A DNA stretch of 64,000 bases from RGIG6353 sp045653035 (lineage in GTDB: Bacteria; Bacillota; Clostridia; Oscillospirales; SIG627), in contig JAZOLO010000016.1 in assembly GCA_045653035.1 (NCBI GenBank), positions 1 through 64,000 on the forward strand. The letters are read 5' to 3'. A model generated the notes under the pieces. That model did not search any database. It worked only from the letters and a program-made list of their open reading frames with translations, and was not told the DNA's origin. A program made the translations under genes and the position numbers. Positions 34,965 through 42,176 of the stretch are shown here, piece after piece (the stretch's first letter is position 1; the number at the start of each line of letters is the position of its first letter).

Positions 34965-36014
34965 TTAAAACTGAGATTTTATATCAATCTTGTAGCCTGT
35001 AAGCTTTGCCGCAAGACGTGCGTTCTGTCCCTTGTTACCGATAGCGAGGGAGAGCTGGTCCTGAGGTACTGTTACGATACAGCCCTTCTCAAGTCTGCCG
35101 TCCTCGGTAACACCTGTTGAAAGTGTTACGTCGATAACCTCGGCAGGGGAGAGAGCCGCCTTAACGAAGTTCTCGGGTGATTCGCTGTATTCGATAATGT
35201 CTATCTTCTCGCCTGAGATTTCGTTTGTGATATTTGTCTTTCTCATACCCTTAACACCGATACACGAACCGATGGGGTCAACGTCCTTGTTTCTTGAATA
35301 AACCGAAATCTTTGTTCTTGAGCCTGCCTCACGCGCTATCGAGTGAATGATAACCGTGCCGTCCTGAATTTCAGGCACTTCAAGCTCGAAGAGTCTCTTT
35401 ACAAGTCCGGGGTGCTTACGTGAGAGAACAATAACGGGCTCCTTGGTGTCGGTCTTGATGTCAACCACGTACACCTTGATGTACTGACCCGAACGGAGTA
35501 TTTCACCGGGTATCTGCTCTGCCTTGAAGAGAGTTGCCTGCTGTTTGCCAAGCTCAAGGATAGCGTTTCCTGTATTCTTGTCGATAAGCACGATACGGGC
35601 TGAAACAATGTCATTCTTCTTCTGCTCGTATTCGTCAACAAGCATCTGTCTTTCAGCTTCTCTGATACCTTGAATAATAACCATCTTTGCCGCCTGTGCG
35701 GAAATTCTGTTGAAGTCCTTGGTCTTGACTTCCTTTTCGTATACGTCGCCGATCTTCAGACGCTTGTTTATTTCCTTTGCATCTGTAACGGTAAGCTCTG
35801 AGGTGGGGTCGGTTACTTCTTCAACTACAGTGAACTGCTCGAAAACTCTGACAGTCTTCTTTTCCCCGTCAATGGAAACTCTTACGTTTGACTGACCGCC
35901 TTTTTCTTTCTTAAATGCCGTCTGGAGTGCCGATTCTACCTTTTCGAGAAGATACTCTTTTGATATACCTTCTTTCTCAAGGGCATCAAGGGCTTCAAAA
36001 AATTCTTTGTTCAT
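34965..36014 (-). CDS. nusA: Transcription termination/antitermination factor NusA
   Basis: 349 residues: N-terminal polymerase-binding domain, S1 domain (about 130-200) and tandem KH domains with GSCIGVKGMRKTNI and LAIGNKGQNARLAAKLTGY. It lacks the C-terminal acidic repeats of E. coli NusA, as usual in Firmicutes. NusA promotes pausing and hairpin-dependent termination, which matters here because a terminator hairpin stands in the leader of its own operon. Confidence 0.96.
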   Translation of the reverse strand: MNKEFFEALDALEKEGISKEYLLEKVESALQTAFKKEKGGQSNVRVSIDGEKKTVRVFEQFTVVEEVTDPTSELTVTDAKEINKRLKIGDVYEKEVKTKDFNRISAQAAKMVIIQGIREAERQMLVDEYEQKKNDIVSARIVLIDKNTGNAILELGKQQATLFKAEQIPGEILRSGQYIKVYVVDIKTDTKEPVIVLSRKHPGLVKRLFELEVPEIQDGTVIIHSIAREAGSRTKISVYSRNKDVDPIGSCIGVKGMRKTNITNEISGEKIDIIEYSESPENFVKAALSPAEVIDVTLSTGVTEDGRLEKGCIVTVPQDQLSLAIGNKGQNARLAAKLTGYKIDIKSQF

Positions 36015-36045
36015 GAGACTTAAACCTTTCCTTAATATATTTATA

Positions 36046-36534
36046 TCAGTTGTTCTTAAAAATATCCGCGTAATTTACCGACGTTTTAATATTTGCAACA
36101 CGGCTCTTTTCTATCTTCACGTCACCGAAGGTGTAGCTCTCGTCATCAAAGTCCGAAAGAGTTGCTACAAACATCTTGCCAAGTCCCTCGATTGGTGCGA
36201 AAAGCTTTACCTCAACTTCACAGCCCAGGTATTTCTTAAGATGCTCGGGCTTTTTTAAATCCCTTTCAAGACCTGCCGACGATACCTCAAGACAATAGCT
36301 GTCGGGAATGGGGTCTTTTTCGTCGAGAATGGGGTTTACTGCATCGGTTACCGCCACACAGTCGTCAAGAGTAAGCTCAACGCCCTCACGGTCAATGGTG
36401 AGGATGAGGTTATAATCGGCACCCTCCTTCTTGTACTCAACGTCCCAAAGGATATAGCCGAGTCCTTCAACCGTCTCTCTGAGAAGAGCATCAACCTTTT
36501 CGGCGATGTTGCCTTTGTTTTTCGCGTTTGCCAA
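36046..36534 (-). CDS. rimP: Ribosome maturation factor RimP
   Basis: 162 residues with RimP features: AEKVDALLRETVEGLGYILWDVEY, LTIDREG, LDDCVAVTDAVNPILDEKDPIPDSYCLEVSSAGLERDLKK. It helps 30S assembly. The longer open frame (to 36579) would begin inside the leader hairpin; TTG at 36534 is chosen because GGAAGTGA precedes it at the right distance and the length is then normal. First gene of the rimP-nusA-ylxR-ylxQ-infB-rbfA-nrnA-truB operon. Confidence 0.9.
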   Translation of the reverse strand: MANAKNKGNIAEKVDALLRETVEGLGYILWDVEYKKEGADYNLILTIDREGVELTLDDCVAVTDAVNPILDEKDPIPDSYCLEVSSAGLERDLKKPEHLKKYLGCEVEVKLFAPIEGLGKMFVATLSDFDDESYTFGDVKIEKSRVANIKTSVNYADIFKNN

Positions 36535-36561
36535 TAAATCACTTCCTTTTTTACAAAAATC

Positions 36562-36586
36562 AAAGAGAGTGGCGACCACTCTCTTT
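36562..36586 (-). terminator. Leader terminator/attenuator of the rimP operon
   Basis: A perfect 11-base-pair stem, AAAGAGAGTGG / CCACTCTCTTT with a three-base loop, followed on the minus strand by GATTTTTGT. It lies between the promoter and the rimP start, about +20 to +44 of the predicted transcript. Confidence 0.7.
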
Positions 36587-36611
36587 TGTCAAAGCTTATT
36601 TTACTGTAAGG

Positions 36612-36640
36612 ATTATAGCACGTTTTTTCGGTAATGTCAA
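36612..36640 (-). promoter_or_regulatory. Consensus sigma-A promoter of the rimP operon
   Basis: TTGACA (36635-36640), 17-base spacer, TATAAT (36612-36617), a perfect match in both boxes. Predicted start near 36605, giving a leader of about 70 bases. Confidence 0.85.
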
Positions 36641-36649
36641 GTACTTTTT

Positions 36650-37474
36650 TTATTTTATGCACTCTGAAAGAGGACGGTATTCGTAGATGGTGTTACCCAC
36701 GATCATCTTGCACATACCACCCTTTTCATCGTATTCGTAAAGCTCCTTGCGGGCATAACCGCCTGTTTCGGGAATGTTTTTTGTTTTCTCCACGACTCTG
36801 CCGTACTCGTCGTATTCCTCGGTCCAAACGTATACTGCGTTACCGCCGTTCTTTTCGCCCTCGGGTGTGTACTTCTCCTGTGCCGTCTCGTTGCCCTTTT
36901 CGTCGTAGAGGTAAAGAATATAGCCTGTGGAAACTCCGTTTGCCACAAAGTCCTCACTCTTTATAACACGTCCCTCTTCGTCAAGGGTATTAACGTACCA
37001 GGTAACGGTTGCACCGTCTGTATTTGTTGTTTTGCATTCCATTGTATTACCGGAGTAGGTATAAACAGAGGTATATCGGCTGTCGGTTTCTTTTATAAGC
37101 TTGCCCTCTGTATCATACTGGGAGGTTTTTTCTGTAATAAGATAGCCGTCCTGATGTACCGACCAGCTTCCGTCGTCGTTGTAGGTGTATTCGTAAAGGT
37201 CTTCCTCTACTCGTCCGTCGGAGTAATTATGTGTAACTCTTGTAAGGTGTCCCTTGTCGTTGTATTCGTAAAGCTTTACAACGTTTGTTTTTGTGTAGGT
37301 TTCCTTGTAAAGCACGTACTCCTCATCGGGTACTGGTGCTTTCTTTTCTTCTTCCTTTTCAATATTTCCAACAGTCTCGGTTTTCTTGTCATCTGTTTTT
37401 ACTTCTTCCTCGTTGCAGGAAACGAAAGTAAGCGTGAGAAGTGCCGACATGAGTAAAATTACAATCTTCTTCAT
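36650..37474 (-). CDS. YD-repeat-like lipoprotein
   Basis: 274 residues. A signal peptide (KKIVILLMSALLTLTFVSC) ends at a lipobox cysteine near residue 20, followed by a Glu/Lys-rich linker. The rest is six or more imperfect repeats of the form YEYNDKGHLTRVTH, YDTEGKLIKETD, YDEKGNETAQEKY, EYDEYGRVVEKTKN, as in RHS/YD-repeat beta-sheet proteins. It is probably anchored on the outer face of the cell membrane. ATG at 37474 has GGAGGT upstream, whereas the longer frame would run into the tRNA region. Function unknown. Confidence 0.75.
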   Translation of the reverse strand: MKKIVILLMSALLTLTFVSCNEEEVKTDDKKTETVGNIEKEEEKKAPVPDEEYVLYKETYTKTNVVKLYEYNDKGHLTRVTHNYSDGRVEEDLYEYTYNDDGSWSVHQDGYLITEKTSQYDTEGKLIKETDSRYTSVYTYSGNTMECKTTNTDGATVTWYVNTLDEEGRVIKSEDFVANGVSTGYILYLYDEKGNETAQEKYTPEGEKNGGNAVYVWTEEYDEYGRVVEKTKNIPETGGYARKELYEYDEKGGMCKMIVGNTIYEYRPLSECIK

Positions 37475-37538
37475 AAGTACCTCCAAAAAATTTATGAAAA
37501 GATTGTAGCATAAAAAACGTAAAATTGCAATATTTAAG

Positions 37539-37567
37539 TTGACAAATGAAAGAAAATAATATAAAAT
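37539..37567 (+). promoter_or_regulatory. Sigma-A promoter for tRNA-Pro
   Basis: TTGACA (37539-37544), 17-base spacer, TAAAAT (37562-37567), 18 bases before the tRNA. Confidence 0.8.
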
Positions 37568-37585
37568 AGTAAGGCACAATGAATT

Positions 37586-37661
37586 CGAGGTGTAGCTCAT
37601 CTGGTAGAGCGCTTGGTTTGGGACCAAGAGGCACGGAGTTCGAGTCTCCGCACTTCGACCA
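37586..37661 (+). tRNA. tRNA-Pro (anticodon TGG), CCA encoded
   Basis: A complete cloverleaf of 76 bases. Acceptor stem CGAGGTG / CACTTCG (one G-T pair), anticodon stem CTTGG / CCAAG with loop TTTGGGA, so anticodon TGG, T-loop GTTCGAGTC, and an encoded CCA end. It has its own promoter and terminator. Confidence 0.96.
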
Positions 37662-37662
37662 G

Positions 37663-37692
37663 AAAAACGACAAGTCAAAGCTTGTCGTTTTT
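37663..37692 (+). terminator. Terminator after tRNA-Pro
   Basis: AAAAACGACAAG / CTTGTCGTTTTTT with a six-base loop, beginning just after the CCA end. Confidence 0.85.
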
Positions 37693-37705
37693 TGTATAAC
37701 AAAAA

Positions 37706-37741
37706 GCCGATGAGTTTTTGTCCTCATCGGCGTTTCTTTTT
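37706..37741. terminator. Bidirectional terminator between tRNA-Pro and the dehydrogenase
   Basis: GCCGATGAG / CTCATCGGC stem with A/T-rich flanks on both sides; on the minus strand TTTTTGTT follows, so it also ends the dehydrogenase gene. Confidence 0.8.
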
Positions 37742-38888
37742 ACCAAAGCTGCATATAAATCATTTCCACGTCCTTGACGGTGGGGATTCTGGGGTTTGTC
37801 TTTGTGCAGACATCATTCAGTGCTGCTTCTGCCATTGCAGGGATAAGTGAATAGTACTCGTCTTTGGTGCATACTCCCGTTTCGGATATCGAAAGAGGCA
37901 TGTCCATTTCTTTCATCATAAACTGACACCAGTTAGATAGTGCACGGATTGTGGTAACTATGTTAAAATTCTGAAGACCGAGAGTTCTTGCAACCGTGGC
38001 GTATTTGCGAACGTGCTTGGGATAGTCGGCCTTAAGACGTGAATACTTATCTATTTCACTGTTAAATTCTATTATATGGGGCAGAAGGAGAGCATTGGCT
38101 CGTCCGTGGGGAATATGTAGGTTTGCACCAAGCTGGTGTGCCATTCCGTGATTGAGCCCGAGTGATGCAGTATTGAAGGCAAGTCCTGCAAGGCAGGATG
38201 CAACGTGCATCTTTTGACGTGCATGCTTGTCGTTGTTGTCAAGATAAGAGCGGAGCAGGAAAGAGCCTGTTATTTCAATAGCTTTTTCCGCAAGTGCCGC
38301 TGAAAACTCATTGTTGTTTGTGCTGACGTAGGATTCAAGAGCGTGAGTGAATACGTCCATTCCTGTATCTGCTGTGATGGAGGGGGGAACAGTCTTTACA
38401 AGCTCTGCGTCGAGAATTGCCTCATCGGGGAGGAGTGAATCGTCGGCAAGAGGTATCTTCTTCTGTGTCTTGGCTTCGGTAATTACCGAGAATGAGGTAA
38501 CCTCGCTTCCCGTACCGCTGGTGGTGGGAATGGCAATTAGTGCAGGACGCACGTAGGAGTCATCTATTTTAGATGAAACTTCTCTTATTGCCTTTGCCGA
38601 ATCAATAGCCGAGCCACCGCCGATAGCAATAATTACGTCAGCACCTGACTCAAGCAGAGCCTTGACACCCAGCGATATCTTTTCAATGGGCGGGTCGGGA
38701 ATAACGTCGTCGAATATCTGCCACTCAATTCCGGCGTGCTGAATACGTGAGGTAACAAGATGTACCATTCCGCTTTTTACAACGTAAGGGTCGGAAATGA
38801 TGAGTGCCTTTTTATAAGGTATTTCGGCAAGTCTGTCAAGAGAATTTTCACCGAAATATATTTGCGTTTTTATGTCAAAGTGTTTCAT
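37740..38888 (-). CDS. Iron-containing alcohol dehydrogenase
   Basis: 382 residues of the Fe-dependent (type III) alcohol dehydrogenase family. It has the NAD-binding GGGSAIDSAKA (about residues 93-103), TTSGTGSEVT (about 137-146) and metal-binding histidines in GLNHGMAHQLGANLHIPHG. It reduces an aldehyde or oxidises a primary alcohol with NAD(P); relatives include 1,3-propanediol and butanol dehydrogenases, so substrate is uncertain. Monocistronic, with a promoter at 38963-38991. Confidence 0.92.
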   Translation of the reverse strand: MKHFDIKTQIYFGENSLDRLAEIPYKKALIISDPYVVKSGMVHLVTSRIQHAGIEWQIFDDVIPDPPIEKISLGVKALLESGADVIIAIGGGSAIDSAKAIREVSSKIDDSYVRPALIAIPTTSGTGSEVTSFSVITEAKTQKKIPLADDSLLPDEAILDAELVKTVPPSITADTGMDVFTHALESYVSTNNNEFSAALAEKAIEITGSFLLRSYLDNNDKHARQKMHVASCLAGLAFNTASLGLNHGMAHQLGANLHIPHGRANALLLPHIIEFNSEIDKYSRLKADYPKHVRKYATVARTLGLQNFNIVTTIRALSNWCQFMMKEMDMPLSISETGVCTKDEYYSLIPAMAEAALNDVCTKTNPRIPTVKDVEMIYMQLW

Positions 38889-38962
38889 AAAAGCTGTTCC
38901 TTTCGTGAAATTCTATCAAATGCTTTTTATATTTACAAAGCTGTGGTTTTTCTTTGTTTTAC

Positions 38963-38991
38963 ATTGTATCATATTTGGTTTCGCTTTTCAA
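38963..38991 (-). promoter_or_regulatory. Sigma-A promoter for the alcohol dehydrogenase
   Basis: TTGAAA (38986-38991), 17-base spacer, TACAAT (38963-38968) on the minus strand, about 75 bases before the start. Confidence 0.55.
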
Positions 38992-39056
38992 GAGCATACT
39001 AAAAATTTGTTATAAAAGAAAAGAATATTTGTAGCAATACAACGGTATACCCAAGC

Positions 39057-39731
39057 TCACCATATAAAAGGAAGAAGTCTGTATTTTACGTGCTTTTTGT
39101 ATTCGGTATATCCTGAAAGCTCAGCTTCAAGAAGCTTTTCCTCGTCAGAAATTCTAACTGTTATTACAGGAACGTAAGGGAGGAATACGAGAAAAGACCA
39201 CCATGAGCCAAGCACTATGGGTATAGACAGAAAGAGTGAGATTGTGGCAGCGTACATGGGGTGACGGACAATCGAATAAAGACCGCTGTCCACCAACTTT
39301 TGGTTTTCCTCTACCTTGACTGTACGAGTGAGATAGGCGTTTTCACGCATTACTTCGGCGTAAAGAGCAAAGGAGAGAAGGAGTACCAGAGATGCGATAA
39401 TGACGGCAGGGGCGGGAACACTTGACCACCCGAATCGAAAGTCGAGCCCTGCTACTATAAAGCCTGTAACAAAAAGGAGTGCCGAAAGTGCTACAACACC
39501 ACGTTGAGTGCCTTTCTTTTCTTTTACGTCAAGCCTTTTTTTAAGTAGTTTTGGCACTTTTAAGAACAGCACTGTACCGAGACACGCCATAGGCAGAAAG
39601 AGAAGTGCGATAAATAACCATCCGTTAAGGTAACAAAAGCTTCCTGCGGGTAAAAAGAGCAGTAATCCCACAAAAAGTAGACCCAGTATATATTTTATAA
39701 GTGCGTTTAATAAAAGCTTTATATCAAACAT
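39057..39731 (-). CDS. ICMT/PEMT-like membrane methyltransferase
   Basis: 224 residues with five hydrophobic segments and a C-terminal SAM-binding motif typical of isoprenylcysteine carboxyl- and phospholipid-methyltransferases: SGLYSIVRHPMYAATI followed by RISDEEKLLEAELSGYTEYK. The substrate cannot be deduced. Last of a TPR-DUF4037-ICMT minus-strand run, three bases after the DUF4037 gene. Confidence 0.8.
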   Translation of the reverse strand: MFDIKLLLNALIKYILGLLFVGLLLFLPAGSFCYLNGWLFIALLFLPMACLGTVLFLKVPKLLKKRLDVKEKKGTQRGVVALSALLFVTGFIVAGLDFRFGWSSVPAPAVIIASLVLLLSFALYAEVMRENAYLTRTVKVEENQKLVDSGLYSIVRHPMYAATISLFLSIPIVLGSWWSFLVFLPYVPVITVRISDEEKLLEAELSGYTEYKKHVKYRLLPFIW

Positions 39732-39734
39732 TTC

Positions 39735-40658
39735 CTACACTCCGTAAAGTACGTTAAGGTTTCTGATTTCTGCATTTACTATTCTGTCATTGACGGCATA
39801 GGCGTGTCTTTCAAGGTAGGGAGAATCAATGTCGGAAAGCCCCTCTTTTTTTACTTCAAGAATTATCTTTTGTGAGATTTCCTCTACAAGGGTATCTACC
39901 TTTTCGGGATTAAGAATAAGCTCCGCAAGCGGAGTGTAAAGCTCTGACAGGCATGGAAGTGTTGACAGAGCCTTGAACTGCCATTTATAATAGGGAAGAT
40001 AAGTGGCGTTTAAGAGAAATATAGTATGAATGGCACTTTTTACAAACTCAAAGGCAGAAAGGGATGCGGCAGGTGTGTCACATCTCGAAGTACATCTTTT
40101 GTAGTTATATTGTCCCGACTGACCCATGAGGAGAAGTTGTCCTGCAAGCTTTTTAAGCTGCACGTCTCGGGGAAGGTAGGAGAGCTTTTTACGTACCTCT
40201 GTCAGCTCGCCCGAGCCGTCAAAAAAGACCTTTCCGTTTGTTACTTCAAGAAGGGATTGCTCTGGAATACTGAACCATTCATCAGGGGTCAGTATACCGT
40301 CTTTTGTTCCTGTGTGTCGCATGAGAAATTCAGAAAGGCACATTACCCCGTGGCGGTTTCCGCCAACGGGGGAGAGGATACTCCTTTTTACACCGAGAAA
40401 TTCACGGGGGAGCTTGGAGTAGGCGCGTTCAAGAGAAAAAGCGGTCTTTCTGTCAAGCTTTTCTTCATCGGGCAAAAAGATTATAAACCCTGCTTCAAAA
40501 TCGTGGTCGGTGGAAATTTCATCGTCAAAGCCGAGACATTCCGAGCCTTCTCCCATAAGACCTACACTCAAAAGGTGGAGCACTTGGGAAAAATTCTCTT
40601 TCAGCATCGGCTCACCGTATTCTTTAAAAAACTTTTCCGAAAGCTCAAGACCTTTCAT
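39735..40658 (-). CDS. DUF4037 nucleotidyltransferase-like protein
   Basis: 307 residues. The segment GLMGEGSECLGFDDEISTDHDFEAG (residues 33-57) has the G-S-x-D-x-D layout of polymerase-beta-type nucleotidyltransferases and is the DUF4037 hallmark. The rest is helical. It could add nucleotides to a small molecule or RNA, or be an antitoxin-like relative; no function is established. Its start overlaps the TPR gene by 14 bases. Confidence 0.75.
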   Translation of the reverse strand: MKGLELSEKFFKEYGEPMLKENFSQVLHLLSVGLMGEGSECLGFDDEISTDHDFEAGFIIFLPDEEKLDRKTAFSLERAYSKLPREFLGVKRSILSPVGGNRHGVMCLSEFLMRHTGTKDGILTPDEWFSIPEQSLLEVTNGKVFFDGSGELTEVRKKLSYLPRDVQLKKLAGQLLLMGQSGQYNYKRCTSRCDTPAASLSAFEFVKSAIHTIFLLNATYLPYYKWQFKALSTLPCLSELYTPLAELILNPEKVDTLVEEISQKIILEVKKEGLSDIDSPYLERHAYAVNDRIVNAEIRNLNVLYGV

Positions 40659-41379
40659 AGATTTTCTTCGCCCTCTCTTTCAGCTCGTTTTCAAAGAAAA
40701 AATGTCCGTAGTAGCCGAATACGGTAGCACATTTTTCACATACAAAGGCATAGTAGCCGTCCCTTTCGGGATACGCATCAAGTAGCTTTTCGGCTTTTTC
40801 AACAAAGGCTTGTATATCACTGTCACCATCAAGGAGGCCTTTTTCTTCTTCTATGGCTGAAGCTATGTTCAGGTAGGTTATAGCAACCTCAAGAGCACCC
40901 GTTTCGTGCTTTTCCATAATTGAAACAGCTTTTTCGTAGTACTCCCTTGCCTCACGGAAGCGATGAAGGTCAACGAGGGCAAGTGCCATATTGTTGTAAA
41001 GACCGCCAAGCTTCTTGTCGTTTTCGTTGAGGTTATTTTCGTAAATTTCCTTTGCCTGTTCAAAAAGGGGAAGTGCACGGTCAGCCTTGCCGAAAGCTTT
41101 GAAAACCGTTGCGGAGTTAAGATATGTGGTAGCGGCGGACACTCTTTTTTCCATGCCGTATACGCTTATTTTTTCAATGGCTGTTTCTGCCGTTTTTATA
41201 GCAGGTTCTTCCATGCCCTGTTTGCGGTAAAGCCCCATCAGTTCATTTAAAAGGGGTACTTCCTCACGGTGTCCCTTACCTTCCTCAAGCCAGTAAAGAA
41301 GGTGCTTTTCTGCCGAGTGGTAGTCGTTACGTTCGAGGTGTTCGTCAAGCTTTTCAAGTATTCTTTCAACGTTTATCAT
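40645..41379 (-). CDS. Tetratricopeptide-repeat protein
   Basis: 244 residues, helical, with at least four TPR-like repeats (for example NSATVFKAFGKADRALPLFEQAKEIYE and NNMALALVDLHRFREAREYYEKAVSI, around residues 85-160). Such repeats usually bind other proteins; the tight coupling to the DUF4037 gene suggests a partner. ATG at 41379 is chosen because the protein then starts with its first repeat; the open frame upstream overlaps a terminator. Confidence 0.7.
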   Translation of the reverse strand: MINVERILEKLDEHLERNDYHSAEKHLLYWLEEGKGHREEVPLLNELMGLYRKQGMEEPAIKTAETAIEKISVYGMEKRVSAATTYLNSATVFKAFGKADRALPLFEQAKEIYENNLNENDKKLGGLYNNMALALVDLHRFREAREYYEKAVSIMEKHETGALEVAITYLNIASAIEEEKGLLDGDSDIQAFVEKAEKLLDAYPERDGYYAFVCEKCATVFGYYGHFFFENELKERAKKIYERS

Positions 41380-41463
41380 AATATTTCTCACAGCGATTTT
41401 TATTAAATCTATTCTATCATGAGTTAAGAGAAAATACAATATTGATTTTATGTGGTTACAATG

Positions 41464-41497
41464 CAAAAAAACGGCTGTAAAAACACAGCCGTTTTTT
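41464..41497 (-). terminator. Terminator of the PII-like/DUF1538 operon
   Basis: AACGGCTGT / ACAGCCGTT stem with a T-run on both strands, two bases from the stop of the PII-like gene. Confidence 0.8.
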
Positions 41498-41498
41498 C

Positions 41499-42173
41499 TT
41501 ATCTGAGTCCTAAAACTTCTTCTATAGGGAAGGACATGACGGTAGTGTGTGCTTCGGTAGAGGTGCCACACTCATTTATAATAGCGGTCATTATTTCCTT
41601 TTTTAGTTCTTTGGTAGTGACAATGAGTATAAGGTCCTGTTCTTCGAGACGGGGGAGTCCAAGGCTTTCTGAAAGGTTTTCGCTTGTCTCTCTCATTCCC
41701 TTGATGATTGTACCGCCTGCTGCTCCTGCTTTTCTTGCCACTTCAAAAACGTCTTCGCTATAGCCTGAAGCACAGGAAGCAAATATTGCAGAATAGGTCT
41801 TTTCGCTCACTTTTATTTCATCTCCTTCGGATGTGTTCTGGTTTTCCCTCTCAAGACCCGAAAGCACGTGGCTTTGCAGTCCCGTTAAGGGTACGGTAAA
41901 CGCTATTCCTTTACCTTTTTCGGCAAAGGAAAGGTCTAAGGAAAGGCGGGAGAATATTTCTTTTACACGGCTTTTTACGGTGAGCCCTCCTGTAATTGTC
42001 TTGCTTCTTCCGCTGAGTCCGAAGATATCCATTATTGCAGAGGGTGCAGTACCCTGTGCAGGACAGGCAAAAGCCATGGGTACGCCTGTGGTGTCAAATA
42101 TTTCTTTTATTTTCTTTTCATCGCCGATATTTGAAATAGTTACAAGAATACGTGGCATGAGTGTATTTTCCAT
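41499..42173 (-). CDS. Tandem PII-like regulatory protein
   Basis: 224 residues made of two PII-like ferredoxin folds. The first half runs from PRILVTISNIGDEKKIKEIF; the second contains ARKAGAAGGTIIKGMRE, the ligand-loop region of PII-type proteins, then LILIVTTKELKKEIM. The uridylylation tyrosine loop of classical GlnB is not evident, so this is a PII-like protein of unknown ligand. It starts three bases after the DUF1538 gene, so it probably senses something for that membrane protein. Confidence 0.75.
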   Translation of the reverse strand: MENTLMPRILVTISNIGDEKKIKEIFDTTGVPMAFACPAQGTAPSAIMDIFGLSGRSKTITGGLTVKSRVKEIFSRLSLDLSFAEKGKGIAFTVPLTGLQSHVLSGLERENQNTSEGDEIKVSEKTYSAIFASCASGYSEDVFEVARKAGAAGGTIIKGMRETSENLSESLGLPRLEEQDLILIVTTKELKKEIMTAIINECGTSTEAHTTVMSFPIEEVLGLR

Positions 42174-42176
42174 TTG

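Noticed and set aside
37586..37661. tRNA-Pro as an integration site
   Set aside because: No integrase, no repeat of the tRNA 3' end and no foreign genes beside it.
41499..42173. Classical nitrogen regulator GlnB
   Set aside because: Two fused domains, no visible uridylylation loop and no ammonium transporter; kept as PII-like.
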